64,000 nt of DNA. Origin: Diphasiastrum complanatum. Its lineage: Eukaryota > Streptophyta > Lycopodiopsida > Lycopodiales > Lycopodiaceae. Below are positions 31,453 through 42,963 of this stretch, piece after piece. The stretch spans positions 63,269,240 through 63,333,239 of the forward strand of contig CM055096.1 in the NCBI GenBank assembly GCA_029204225.1. The letters run 5' to 3'. Every line of letters begins with the position of its first letter. Position 1 is the stretch's first letter. The notes below the pieces were generated by a model. It had not been told where the DNA came from and searched no databases. It worked only from the letters and a program-made list of their open reading frames with translations. Both the position numbers and the translations under genes were made by a program.

Positions 31453-32170
31453 GATTGACTAGAAACACATGTTGATTGAAGCTCCATTTTCTAGTCAAAA
31501 CTTGGGTTTTACCTAGTTTGAGCTTCAAGATTGATCTTCGTATTCAATTGATAATAGTTATCACAGACAAATACCCAAGCCTTGTTATATGCATGTAGGT
31601 CATTTTCTTTGTTCAGGAATGCTTTGTTGGAAGTTATTTTCTTTCTCAGACACTGATCTCTTGTGGTTGTGACAAATTTGGCTCTCTTACTTTATAAATC
31701 AACTGACACAGAAAAGCTTGTATTGTCCAGATCAACGTTTCTAAACCCAAGGAGAATATCAAGAACATATACTTGGAGTTACTCTTTTGCTTGGCCAAGT
31801 ATGTGCTAAAATGAGGAAGTTGCCAAATTGCTTGTGAGCTGCTTAATGGTAAACCTTTGTAAGCCACCTTGTGAGAGTTCTTGGGCATGACTTATATATG
31901 CTCTATAAGATACTAGTAGGAAAACTAATGTGTCCCAAGCCTCCTTTTCTGTAACTCCATGATGAGTTCATTAGACACATTCAATCTGATGCATGGAATG
32001 TGGATGGCAAGTAATGTCAACCTTGAATGCACAGAAATATCTTTTCTTTTTTTCTTTTGCAAAGCTTAGGTAGTCCCCACCCCGCTTTGTAGAACTAGGA
32101 AGCATTTTAAGTGCTTTCTATATTCTCCTCACTTGTCGCTTCTAAACCTTGGAGGTGCCCCGTGCCCACA
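31453..32170. other. TAD1 3' UTR and downstream sequence
   Basis: No coding domain is visible. The 3' UTR must start here, but I cannot place the polyadenylation site. Confidence 0.4.
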
Positions 32171-32173
32171 AAA

Positions 32174-32214
32174 TGCTCTCTCTCTCTCTCTCTCTCTCTC
32201 CCTCTCTCTCTCTC
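32174..32214. repeat. (CT)n microsatellite
   Basis: CT run with one interruption. It creates spurious Leu-Ser open frames on both sides. Confidence 0.95.
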
Positions 32215-32429
32215 TTGTCATCATCCCGGCACTTACATTCAGGAGGACACTCCTTCTCATGGTATTCCCAGGCTCACAGTCTCCTTTCTACAATGGGTAT
32301 TCAGATCATTGGCCTACCTGCTGGCACTCATCAATATATCCAGGGCAACCTGTAAAGAGCATATCTTCAGAGCACTTGGTTGTCGGGTCCACTGGGGACC
32401 AAGAGCAAGTTCTATCTCACTCATTTTCT

Positions 32430-33194
32430 ATCTCAAGATCCAGCTGGATGCCCCATTGTGCCTACATACTTGTTGGAGAGTATTTCACACACATTGCAGT
32501 TTCAGGTTTTTTTCACATCAGCTAGCCATTGAGACTGGCCGATACAGTGGCTCGGATCTGTAGTATGTGTGATACACATGAGATAGAGGGTGAGTCACAC
32601 TTTATCTTCAAATGCCTAGCATATTATGAGATACGAGGGAGATATTACTGCCTGTTCAGAGAGCGTTTCACTCTCCACCGTGATCTCATATGATGACCCT
32701 AGATGTGTCGCACTGATGATTCTGGAGATGTCAGACCTGCGGAGGAAGAGATTGGACCCAGACATATCCTCCTTGATACAACTGAGCATCAATGCTTATC
32801 CCGCCGGAGACAGAGGTAGGAGGTAGACTTGAGCAATGACTTTGATGGAGAGGCCGAGATTCCAGACGCTTCTAGTTACATGCGATAAAGACAGTGTCAA
32901 CACACAGAGAGACAGCCAGTTCCCTGGCCACAGTTTACCCACAGTAGCATAGATGACATTACAGACAGCCCACTCGAAGACAGGCCCGCGACACACTCAA
33001 AGATGGCTTCACAACATACCATACATCATTTCTTCCAGGCTGATGGACATTGACTATGCTACCCATATCATTAGATAGTTATTGTTCTTTTTAGATAGAT
33101 TGAGCTTATAAGCTCCTATATGAACACACTTGACATGTACCTTTTCTTGGTCCTATGTACATAGTTTTATTTATGTACCTTTAACGTCATAAAT

Positions 33195-33226
<32 letters not shown>
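32430..33226 (+). pseudogene. LINE-like (non-LTR) ORF2 C-terminal tail and 3' end
   Basis: In two frames the sequence reads SFRFFSHQLAIETGRYSGSD and then RICSMCDTHEIEGESHFIFK, CLAYYEIRGRYY. This resembles the H-x-LxIExGRY...C..C....E.E.HF...C..Y...R module at the C-terminus of some non-LTR retrotransposon reverse transcriptases. A frameshift separates the halves and a stop follows LHRDLI. An AT-rich 3' end then terminates in (CT)n at 33202-33226, compatible with a LINE tail of simple repeats. The RT domain itself is absent. Assignment rests on the motif only. Confidence 0.5.
33202..33226. repeat. (CT)n at end of LINE-like tail
   Basis: CT run directly after ...cataaataaaa. Confidence 0.95.
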
Positions 33227-33228
<2 letters not shown>

Positions 33229-33239
33229 GTGGCTTGATA

Positions 33240-33734
33240 GTTGTTCGGTGGGGGGTGGGATTGACTTTACTAAGAATGTTGTTACTAAGAGTATTGCATG
33301 ATATATCAAGAAATTTATATTGTTACTAAGATGAATAGGTCAAAAGTTAATCAATAATATATCGTTGAGAAAAATAAGTGTGAACAAGAATATATTATTT
33401 CACTTTAAAAAAACTCCATTCGGAGAATGTTGCATGATATATCAAGAAATGTAAACGAATTATCTATTTTGTTACTAAGATGAATAGCTCAAAAGTACAA
33501 TACCAATTAAATTAAAATTTTTGAATAGAGTCTTTTCTAGATATAGCAAGAAAAGCATTGAGGTTTTTCCACAACTTTGTCTTTTTCAATCTTGTACTTT
33601 GTTTTTTCCAAAGCGACTTACAACAACAAGTTTTGTATTAAGGTTTTCTTGTGTGGTTGAACAAAAATGTTCTTGCTTTGGCACCTCCAATTGAAGGTTT
33701 GCTTGTAATATTTTATATGTCTTCATCTTCTTCA
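33240..33734. other. Unassigned AT-rich sequence with a local repeat
   Basis: An about 80-bp segment containing gcatgatatatcaagaaat and gttactaagatgaata occurs near 33296-33350 and again near 33430-33495. No gene. Confidence 0.5.
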
Positions 33735-34455
33735 ATTTGGTAGTGACCGCGTACTCAAGACTAGCTTGGGTTTTGTGATAGCTTTGACGATTCAAAGATC
33801 GGTCGATAGCTTATTCTAACTCTCTGTCTTAATCTAATCAATGTAATAACATCTACTGTGTATGTTGGTTAATTACAAAGATAATTTGATTTTGAATGCT
33901 TGATCTATTGAATGAGATGTGCTTGATATATTTTAAGTTGTATGTTTATTCAGACATATATACAAATGTATAGAGACGTTGAGCTATGTTGTCTAATGTG
34001 GATCTTGGTGGCGATCATGGCTATCACTATTTCAAGTAGGCGATAGTCGTGGCTATCACTATCTGATCAGGTGGTGACGTGATTGCTGTCATTGTCAAAA
34101 CATTTGCACAATGTGGGAACTAGCTAGTATAGGTGACTAGTTTTTTTCTAGTGGTACTATGTCATCAAGACAGTTGATAATTTGTCGATTTGAGTCGGAG
34201 TCAAGTAGGTTGGAGTTCAGGGTGATAGAGGATTGAATGTTTGATTCGACAATTGATCGAACAAACATTCAAGCGTCCATCGATAGTCGATAGTCAACAT
34301 TTGAAATTTTTTCAATAGTTTGATTGTCGCATAGATACGTGTATTCGATTCTCATGTATTTTTGTAGACTGTGCGACAATGTGAGTAAAAGTGTAGCAAC
34401 ATGAATGAATCTAGATCAAGAATGGGATTTATGGAGAGAAGGAATAAATCTGACA
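33735..34455 (-). repeat. Partial 3' LTR of deleted copia
   Basis: It aligns with 36497-37221, including the cgatagcttattctaac and tataggtgactag stretches, with many differences. It ends ...aatctgaca against the PPT (GATTTAGGGAGGG on the minus strand). Confidence 0.85.
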
Positions 34456-34600
34456 CCCTCCCTAAATCTGGATCCATGAATGCCTTGATCTTCAGACTAA
34501 GCGATGCACAAAATCTATTGTGTACATCAATGCTCAGTGCCTTAGTAAATATATTTGTTGTCATATTTTGCATTTGACAATATTGACAACTCATTGATCA
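34456..34600 (-). pseudogene. RNase H C-terminal remnant
   Basis: The minus strand gives CQYCQMQNMTTNIFTKALSI and NRFCASLSLKIKAFMDPD, resembling the ...ADIFTKALP...F...LGL end of copia RNase H. It ends on the PPT. Confidence 0.8.
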
Positions 34601-34654
34601 ATGTCCCTAGATCAATAATTCTACTAACAGATAGCAGATTCATAGACTTTAGTA

Positions 34655-34890
34655 CAAGTGTAGCAACCTGAATGAATCTAGATTAACAATGGGATTTAGG
34701 GAAAGAAGGAATAAATCTGACCCCCCCCCGCTCTTTAATCTAGATCCATGAATGCCTTGATCTTCAGGCTAAGCGATGCACAAAATCTGTTGTGTGCATT
34801 AATGCTCAGTGCCCTAGTAAACATATCTGTTGTTAAATTTTGCATTCAACAGTATAGATAACTCTTCATTGATCATATTCGAATTCTACT
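34655..34890 (-). repeat. Second copy of LTR end + PPT + RNase H end
   Basis: The block 34395-34600 recurs here, with a C-run at 34722-34730 where the PPT/LTR junction should be. It contains the same NRFC-type coding remnant. Confidence 0.8.
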
Positions 34891-35110
34891 TTATGTCTTA
34901 GATCAGTAATTCTATTAACAGACAACAGATTTGTAGATAGATTCAGTACATATAGGACTTTAGAGAGTAGTTTGAATTGATTATTTTAGAAGCTTAGTCT
35001 TACAGTCACTGAGGTAAATTTACTTTCTGATACTGTGAGACATATAGGACTGAAAACAGTCGATATGACTGGTCATGTGTTAATAGTGGCTCCAGAATCA
35101 AGAAACTAGG
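34891..35110 (-). pseudogene. Decayed protease-region trace
   Basis: The minus-strand reading after the gag C-terminus gives only fragments (SFLILEPLL.., VNLP, IINSNYSL) with many stops. This is the position where protease should follow. I cannot identify the active site. Confidence 0.4.
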
Positions 35111-35116
35111 AGTTGT

Positions 35117-35801
35117 CTAATGCTTGATCATGAATGCATCTTCATTAACTTCTTGACTGGGGGCATGACATGTTTCTACAGTTGCATTTGCTTGTTGATT
35201 TGATTGCTCCTTGCTGTTGTTTTTAGCTTTCAGTATCCTACAATCTTGAATCTTGTGATTGGTGCGCTTGCAGTATTTGCAAAACATATTTTTCTTTGTC
35301 TGTGAATTCAATGATTGCTCTTGACTCTGGGTCGGTTTCTTATTCGACTTGAATTGTTTTGGGCCTTTCTTCTTCTGCTTCTTCGAGCCTATGTTTGCAT
35401 ATAGGGCCTGCGAGTCTACTGGAAGTTCCATTCCTTCCATTCTCTTTTTGTAGAAACGTATTGATAACTCTTGAGAGAGTTAGATCTGAGTGTGTCATGA
35501 CGATCACCCAGTTTTTGTATGTAGATGGCAGACTCGATAGCAGTGTCATCACTACGTCTTAATCATCAATGACTGATCCGAAAACGGCCATCTGTTGCAG
35601 GAGGTTCTTAAACTGGTTAATGTGGTTCTGTAGTGAATCACCATTAGACATCCTGAGAGAGAAAAATCTTCTTCTAAAATGTAACTTAGAAGTTACATCT
35701 CTCACATTATACAATATACTCAAGATATCCCAGACTTTTTTCGATGTTTGAGCTTTAGATACGTGGCTGATTTGCATATCTAAGATGTTGAGGATGATCA
35801 A
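35117..35801 (-). pseudogene. Copia gag with zinc knuckle (deleted copia)
   Basis: Frames 35801-35559, 35552-35340 and 35440-35117 overlap. They give KKVWDILSILYNVRDVTSKL, MSNGDSLQNHINQFKNLLQQ, MTLLSSLPSTYKNWVIVMTH, SDLTLSRVINTFLQKEN and the zinc knuckle CKYCKRTNHKIQDC. The stop between SVIDD and MMTLL and a frameshift at about 35400 break it. The N-terminal start is unclear (about 35960). Confidence 0.88.
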
Positions 35802-36167
35802 TGCGAAGGCTTTGCCATCCTTTTAGCTTCCATCTGCAGATTGTTGTGTCATCTGCTTCGGGTTTGACTTCGACACATGTGACAACATACAATTCCTTGG
35901 CCATTAGCATAGTTTTTCATCTTAAATTTTCATAGATGGTAGTTGGATTTGTCGAGCTTGTCTACAATGAGACCAACCTTACCTTGAGAATCCATGTGGA
36001 ATTTAGTCTAAGTGATAGTATAGTATCAATGACTTAAGAATGAAATAAATCTAATGCTATTATTAGAACAAGAAAACAATTAGTCTATCAATCGATAGAA
36101 TTATATCATGTAGGAAGCTTCTGATATCAAGCAATTGAGATCAGATTGCTGGATCAGATAACCTGTG

Positions 36168-36179
36168 GCTCTGATACCA
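36168..36179 (-). promoter_or_regulatory. Primer binding site of deleted copia
   Basis: TGGTATCAGAGC on the minus strand, directly after the CA end of the LTR at 36180. Confidence 0.93.
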
Positions 36180-37221
36180 TGTTGGGGAATCCCTCGGTGC
36201 ATGTACTACGCCTATCGAATCGAATTAGAGTGGTGAGTAGAATGACTTGTCTGATTCTACGTGATTCTGACTTTGAAGTCGTTAGATCGATAGTGTCAAT
36301 TACATAGACAAATACAAAGTCGAAAGGCTCTTAGTTGCATAAACGGCAAATAGTTCATGTCTATAAGAGAGCAATGTCATACAAAACGATAAATCAGAGT
36401 AGCATACATTCACACTGTGACATAAAGCTGAATGCAATAAGACAATGGATTGAATTTGACAAGAATGAATACACGTGAGGTGAAATGATGACAACAAGAC
36501 AATTGTGATAGTGAATGCGTATTCGAAACTAGCTCTAGTTCTGTAATAGCTTCGATGATTCGAAGATCAGTCGATAGCTTATTCTAACTTAATCTAATCA
36601 ATGTAATAACATCTACTATATTTGCTGATTAATTACAATAATCATTTGATTTAAAATGCTTGATCTTTTGAATGAGATGTGCTTGATATATTAAGCTTCA
36701 GACATATATACAAATGTATAGAGAAGTTGTGCTATGCCGCCTGATGTGGATCTTGGCAATGATCATGGCTATCACTATTCCAAGTAGGCGGCAATCGTGG
36801 ATGTTGCTATTTGACCAGGTGGTGACATGGCTGCTCTCATTGTCAAAACAGTTGCACAGTGCGAGAACTACCTAGTATAGGTGACTAGCTTTATTTTGAG
36901 TGGTACCACGTCAGTAAGACAGTTGATAGTTTGTCGATTCGAGTTGAAGTCGAGTAAGCTGGAGTTGAGGGTGACAAAGAATCGAGTGTTTGATTCAACA
37001 TTTGACCGAATTGAACATTCAAGCGTTTGTTGATAGTCTATAATTGACACTCAAAAAACCTTTGATAATTTGATTGTCTTCGATAGTTTGATTGTCACGT
37101 TGGTACATGTCTTCGATTCTTGTGTATTTTTGTAGACTATGCGACAATGCGAGTAAAAATACAGCAACATGAATGAATCTATATTAATAGTGGGATTTAG
37201 GGAGAAGAAATAAATCCAACA
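36180..37221 (-). repeat. 5' LTR of deleted copia
   Basis: 1042 bp, bounded by tgttgg and ccaaca on the + strand. Confidence 0.85.
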
Positions 37222-39287
37222 CAATTGTACCAATACAAGACCACATTTAGATTCTTATCCAAATCATTTCTAAGTTAAGAAATAAATCTTCCATAAAAAA
37301 ATTTGTTAACCTGCAAGTAATTTTTCTATACAAGACTTGGTCATATGTCTATGCTCACTAGCTAGTTTAAGTGCATGGAATAAACTCGGTAACCATGAAT
37401 ACATAGTAGATCCATACAAGATTAATCGTGCACAACTGAGAACAATCTCACTATGACCTAGTACATACACATATGTCATTATCTGGCAGAGTCCTACAAA
37501 ATTTCTCATATGTTACTCACATATCTCACTGAGAAACCTATAACTCAGCTACCAAAGAATTCTATTCCTCATGAGTAAATAACATATCTAGGAAATCTTT
37601 GAGACCAAAAACATATCCACTCTCATGAGTTTTCCAACCCAGCTTACTTTTAACAACATAATTTCTTCCACTTAATCAACCCCTACATAATCCTAGTACT
37701 CAAACAAAATTTCAACCACCTCTAATTCCAAATTGTTCCACACAATCCCTAGAGAATTTCTCTTATTCAAAAAGTTCCAATTATGTATCTTACTCTGAAT
37801 TTGTCCAAAAATATTTTCAGATAATCACATTTCTATACATCATCTGGCTTTCATTCAAAAACTATCCAACCGATAGGTCCTTTGATAGACTTCTACCCAT
37901 CACTTCACCTCTCTGTTTAAATAAATTACCTAATTTCTTGCAAAAATTAGCTGGAGAGATGACACATGAAAATATTTGAAAAGTCAATAATAAGTGCCTT
38001 ACATAAACGATTCAGTCTATTACAATCAGGACTTATATTTCAAACATTTTCAACTCGAGTGAAAGTAAACATCATCCATCTAAGATCTATTAGTGTAAGA
38101 GACAACCTGGGTTTTAGAAAATTAAATACAAATATCTTGGAATGACTTGAATTCCAAGCCTTATCCTTACAAATTGTAATCCACATGATGATAACAGTCC
38201 TTCAGAAAAGAAATAACTTCATGTTGGAAAGATCATATGAAGTTAATCTGATGTCTAGTATTCAAGAAATTCCAAAGAAGTAAGGGTTCTAAAAAATACA
38301 AGAAATAGCTTTAAGGGCTCCCGATTTTATAAATTATGAGATACCACATTGGGATCCGAACTCAACCTCACAATTTCGCAAAATACTCCAATATTATCAA
38401 ACCCATTGTTTTTCTTTCTTCCCATATCACAAATACGTACTAAAATTTACCACGATAATCAGATCTTTATAGTCCTAGAATTTTGTTTCCAAAATTACTG
38501 ATGTTCCATACCACTACCTCTTCCTTCAATTCCTTTCCATATTACTAGCCTTAGCATTACTCTGTTCAAGTCTATCTGTTCTAGGTAACTAATGAAAGTA
38601 TATGAATGGGAAATCTTCGAAATTGGATCCTAGTACCTCTCTTATTATATTCAGCAAAAGTCTTTTTGTCGATTATCGTGTTTACTACCATTCATTTCTA
38701 CTAGTTACTTCATTAGTTCAGACTGAATTTCATCTTCAACAAGAATCTTGCTAATCGCTTTTGCTCATTTAACTTCCTAATTAAAATGCAATAGAAAACA
38801 ATGTGGTTTATGGATCGAAAAGAAAAAATATATGGACAAAAAAAAAAAAAAAACCACGACTACAATTCAATTCTATTCTCTAGGAGTACCCTTACTCCAT
38901 ATTTAAACCGTCAAATAGCATTGTACTAGGAAATCAAAATTTTGTTTACCGGGTACATGCATGAAAAAAATCATAAAACCAACAAACATGCAACGATAGA
39001 AACATGTTTGAAGACTACGGATGCAAGACTACTGATGCATCAAATTCAGAGCCTTTCTATTGTCATTTTGGGACAGCACTACGCTACAGTCCTAAAATCT
39101 GTTGGTAGACCTTGTAGATGAAGATGAGATTTTAAAGAGCATTACTGAATTCGGACATGCTCAATAGGTTAAAGAAAAAGTGTTTAAGCAGCAATCCACT
39201 AGGAGACAACCAACCCAGACATTACCTACAAAATCACCTCACAATATCCTTCTATTCCAGCTTGCAAGAACCAGAAACTCTGAGAAT
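37222..39287. other. AT-rich region, no gene recognised
   Basis: Two kilobases without any frame longer than about 70 codons and without a recognisable domain. It has an A-run at 38839-38853. It may be long-decayed repeat sequence. Confidence 0.4.
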
Positions 39288-39650
39288 TGTGAAAAAATCA
39301 ATTAGTTTGGTTGATCTAATTTGGCAATTTTGAGGCCAACATGAAATTTCAACTTGGAGATAGATTTATATTTGTCTACAAAGGCCTAAATAGTGTTTTT
39401 ACTAGTTTTGACAAGTAGATAATGGGATGACGTCGGATTTCATGTTCATTGAACCCACCATTCTCATTGGCTAGATTTCATACATTGCATCTAGACTAGA
39501 ATTTCTAGGTTATTTGATGAAGTACCAAGAAGTTTTCATTTAGGGCAAGTTTAGGGCAATTGGCCAAATGACATTTTAGCAACTATAAATAGTAGTACTT
39601 GCATGAAGAACATATCTTTGTATTCTCATTTTATGTGGAGAATTCAGGCC
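39288..39650 (+). mobile_element. LTR fragment of copia family C (+)
   Basis: It starts TGTGAAAAAATCAATTAG and follows the reverse complement of the LTR at 51661-52274 until ...tgtggagaattca, where similarity stops. It is a truncated LTR joined directly to gypsy integrase sequence. Confidence 0.85.
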
Positions 39651-39659
39651 ACTGAGTCT

Positions 39660-40082
39660 TGCAATCATAGGGATTCCGCATGGGGTACCTAGTGCTGTAG
39701 AGTTTTTGGCTCAAATGCAGCAGAAGCTAGAGTTGGCACGAGATGACTTGTCCAAAGCTGTAGCTAGGGCTGAGAGTTATGCTCGTGAGAACCGTATCTA
39801 TCGGGAATTTGAGAATGGAGATTGGGTGTATTTACTAGTCCCTTCGAAGTCGAAGGTGCTACGCACAGGAAAGTGCGCCAAGTTATCTCCTAGATATTGT
39901 GGACCATGGTTGATTATTAAGAAGGTGAGCCAAGTATCTTATAAGCTACAGCTACCTGTGGGATGCAAGGTGCATCCAATATTCCATGTTAGCAAACTGA
40001 AGAGATGTTTGCACGATGGCGATAGCCTGGTGGAAGGTCTAGTGTCTCTTGAGGAGGAAGACACCACAGGTTATGGGTCAGA
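39660..40082 (+). pseudogene. Ty3/gypsy integrase C-terminal fragment
   Basis: An open frame of 131 codons gives LAQMQQKLELARDDLSKAVA and YREFENGDWVYLLVPSKSKV. It continues with LSPRYCGPWLIIKKVSQVSY and KLQLPVGCKVHPIFHVSKLK. This is the GDxVYL...KLxPRxxGP(F/W)xI....YxLxLP....xHPVFHVSxLK module found after the gypsy integrase core. No core precedes it. Confidence 0.93.
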
Positions 40083-40285
40083 CAGTATCCTTATATCTTA
40101 ATAGCCACATATTACGCCACTAAGTGGGTTGAGGCTCGGGCAACATGGGACGCCAACACAAAGACTGTAGCACGTTTTCTTTACGAAAACATTATTACAC
40201 GTTTTGGTTGTCCTATAGAGCCAGTTAGTGATCGCGACACACACTTTTTAAATGCTGTCATTGATAATTTGCTACGCCATTACCT
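40083..40285 (+). pseudogene. Ty3/gypsy integrase core fragment
   Basis: A frame gives YILIATYYATKWVEARAT, NTKTVARFLYENIITRFGCP and IEPVSDRDTHFLNAVIDNLL. This is the first half of a gypsy DDE integrase core, with D/Y change at the first Asp (IATYY for IATDY) and the second Asp in SDR. It lies downstream of the C-terminal module, in the wrong order. Confidence 0.9.
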
Positions 40286-40530
40286 TGATAGAGGTTTGAG
40301 TCATTGAAGAATTTCATTTTGAAGCATTAGATCATATCTTAAGGCTGATTTGTTTAGATCTTAAGCAAAAAGGTGCTAGAATCAATCTTTGAGTGTGTGT
40401 TTTGCTAGGAATTTTTGAATAGATTTATTACACCTTCATCCAAGCTTAAGCTAGGTTGATTGGGCCGAGATTAGAAGCTTCATAGAAAGCTAGAAATCTA
40501 TCTTACATCATTCTTATTCAAGAGATCTTT
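40286..40530. other. Leader sequence before copia A gag
   Basis: No LTR terminus or PBS is recognisable. It could be the untranslated leader of element A. Confidence 0.3.
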
Positions 40531-41331
40531 GTGCATCTCATAGGCAAACCATTCAACATGTCATCCATGGGTGGATATTTGTTAGAATCCAGTGAGAGGC
40601 TAACTTTCACAAACTATTCCATATGGAAAGTGAGGATGGAATCATTATTTGTGATCCATGACCTCTATGATATTGTTCTTGGAGTTGAGGAAGAACCTCA
40701 AGAAGCTCAAGAACTATTGAAATACAAGAAGAAGGCTAGATTAGCCTTGCATTGCTTAAAGATGAATGTAAGCAATGACCTCTTGAAGGAGGTAGCTTCT
40801 TGTGCCTTATCCAAAGAGGCTTGGGATTCACTAAAGAACATTTATGAATCCAACAACATCTCTAGAGTACTCATGCTAAGGAATCAAGTATTCCAAAGCA
40901 TGAAAGGAAATGAAAAGAGTGGACAAGAGTATGTCCTAAGAATCAAATCTTTAAATAAAGAATTGGGATCTATTGGAGACAAGATCCATGACAAAGAACT
41001 AGTACAAGTGATATTGAATGGACTAGGTGATGAGTTCACTAATCTAGTTCAATATTTTGCTATTCAAGACCAACTTCCATCAATAGATAAGTTGCATAAT
41101 GTTCTTGTGGCTGAGGAGAGTAGGATTCTACACCTCAAGACAAGAATGGGGTCTATGTCACTACATGGTGGTGATGAAAAAGCAAATTTCACATCCAAAG
41201 GCAAAAAGAAGAACCAACCATTCAAGAAGTACCAAGGCAAGGAGGCCGAGGTCAAAGATGGTGGATCTACCTCCAAAGGGAAGAACTCCAACAAAGCCAA
41301 GCTAAAGTGTTTCTTTTGTGGAAAGAAATGA
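40531..41331 (+). pseudogene. Copia A gag
   Basis: A frame of 266 codons covers nearly all Gag. It begins MSSMGGYLLESSERLTFTNY (Met at 40558 likely the real start), with SIWKVRMESLFVIHDLYDIV, LVQVILNGLGDEFTNLVQYF and a basic KGKKKNQPFKKYQGK. The zinc knuckle CFFCGKK-HFAFEC has a TGA exactly at the residue before His. This stop is the only break in this part. Confidence 0.93.
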
Positions 41332-42100
41332 CACTTTGCTTTCGAATGCTTTAAAAGGAAGAATGCACAAGAGGATGAAGATCAAGGCAATCTTGCACAA
41401 GAGGAGGAGGAGGATGATGAGGATGGTTTCCAAACATCCTTGATGGTAGCATCTACACCAACATCAAGCAAAAAGACATGGTGGATTGATAGTGGGGCTA
41501 GTTCCCACATGTCATTCAACAAGCATTACTTTTCTACTTTACTTTCTTGTAATGAGGCATGTGGCCTTGCAAAGTCACACAAGACATCCTACAAGATATC
41601 TTTGTCAAGATCTACTTCACCCTTGGATCTTATTCATTCAGATGTACATGCTTTTTTTCATGTAAATAATGGAGGTGCCTTAATGTATGTGACTTTCATA
41701 GATGATTGTACTAGATTCACTTGGATAGAATTATTGTCTAAGAAAAGCCTTGTATATGAAGCTTTTGTGAAGTTTAAGTCTCTAGTGGAAAAGCAACTTA
41801 GTTCTTGCATTAAAGCTTTAAGATGTGATAACGGAGGATAATATATCTCCAATAAGATGAGAGACTTTTGTGAGAGCAATGGCATTAAGAGAGAGCTTAC
41901 TTGTTCCTACACCCCCCCCCCCCCCCCCCCCAACAAAATGGGGTGGCTGTGAGGAAAAATAGGAGCCTATGTGAATGTGCACCTTGAGGCTTGATGCATC
42001 TCTACCCATCTCATTTTGGGGAGAGGCCATAATTTGTGCTAACTTTTTATGTAATAGGCTTCCTAGTAGTGTTATTGGTGGGATCTCACCATATTGAGCT
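41332..42100 (+). pseudogene. Copia A protease and integrase
   Basis: Protease is cut short after WWIDSGASSHMSFNKHYFST and SCNEA, and jumps to CGLAKSHKTSYKISL in the pre-integrase region. Integrase follows with IHSDVHAFFHV, FIDDCTRFTWIELLSK and KALRCDNGG followed by a stop. A C20 run at about 41913-41932 disrupts the TPQQNGVA motif. Beyond it the frame decays, with CNRLPS-like and FGE.. traces. Confidence 0.9.
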
Positions 42101-42545
42101 TTGTTTGGCAATAAGCCCATTGTAAAAGACTTTAAAGTATTTGGATGTATATGTTATGTCAACATTCCTTTGGAAACTAGAAGGAAAGAAGATGCAACTT
42201 CCTTCAAAGGAATATTTTTAGGCTATAGTGAAAGTAGCAAAGGATATAGGATATTTGATCCTATTTCAAGTATGGTAAAAGTTAGCAAGGATGTCTTATT
42301 TGATGAATCTCAAAGTTCTAAGATGTTTTCAAATGCATATAATCCTCAATGTGTTGAAGATCTTGCACAACCCAAGGAGGAGCTTCTTGAAAATGATTTT
42401 TTTGGAAGATCAAGGTCAAGAACAAGGAGATCCACAAGGAACAAGGCCGAGCCTTCAAGGCTCACATACTTTGAGAAAGGAAAGCAAAGGGAAGACACAA
42501 CTCCTACTTCTTACTCTTTTCTAACCACAATGCTTGAAGAGCCAT
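42101..42545 (+). pseudogene. Copia A integrase C-terminus and linker
   Basis: Open frame: KDFKVFGCICYVNIPLETRR, KEDATSFKGIFLGYSESSKG, YRIFDPISS, and linker TRRSTRNKAEPSRLTYFEKG. It ends where RT should start. Confidence 0.9.
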
Positions 42546-42963
42546 CATGTTCTACTCCCTTGGTTTTGTGATTAGTTCTTATAAACCTTCTTTGTACATC
42601 AAGTGTAATGATGGTAAGATCATCATTTTAGTTTTTTATGTTGATGTTATCATATTGACAGAAAATGATGGTGAAGGCATAAGAAAAGTTAAAGTTGCAT
42701 TGTCTAGTGAATTCAAGATGGTAGTTCTAGGACTTCTTAAGTTCATACTTGAAATAGAAGTTTCTAGAAGTAGTGATTTCACTTTCATAAGTCAATCAAA
42801 GTATGCTACTTCCATTCTTGAAAGGTTTGGCATGAAAGATTGTAAAGGGATTGACACCCCTATGGAGCAACTTTGTAAAGTTTCTAATGATGGTGATGAA
42901 GCATCCTTTGAGGACATCACACTCTTTAGAAGGCTTATAGGCTCCTTATTTGACAATCACTAG
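42546..42963 (+). pseudogene. Copia A RT C-terminal part
   Basis: The frame gives GFVISSYKPSLYIKCNDGKI and ILVFYVDVIIL (YVDV in place of YVDD). It continues with [36 protein letters not shown] and KDCKGIDTPMEQLCKV. The N-terminal two thirds of RT are missing. The Asp-to-Val change in the catalytic motif would inactivate it. Confidence 0.92.

Larger units (their letters stand above)
33735..37221 (-). mobile_element. Internally deleted copia (minus)
   Basis: The 5' LTR is 36180-37221 (1042 bp, TGTTGG..CCAACA on the + strand). The PBS lies at 36168-36179. The partial 3' LTR is about 33735-34455. Between them only gag, a zinc knuckle, traces of protease and the last part of RNase H survive. Integrase and RT are missing. 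The lower LTR lacks its outer part, so no target duplication can be checked. Confidence 0.88.

Noticed and set aside
41913-41932. Polyproline tract in a protein
   Set aside because: Created by a C-run within a decayed integrase; related elements have PQQNG here.
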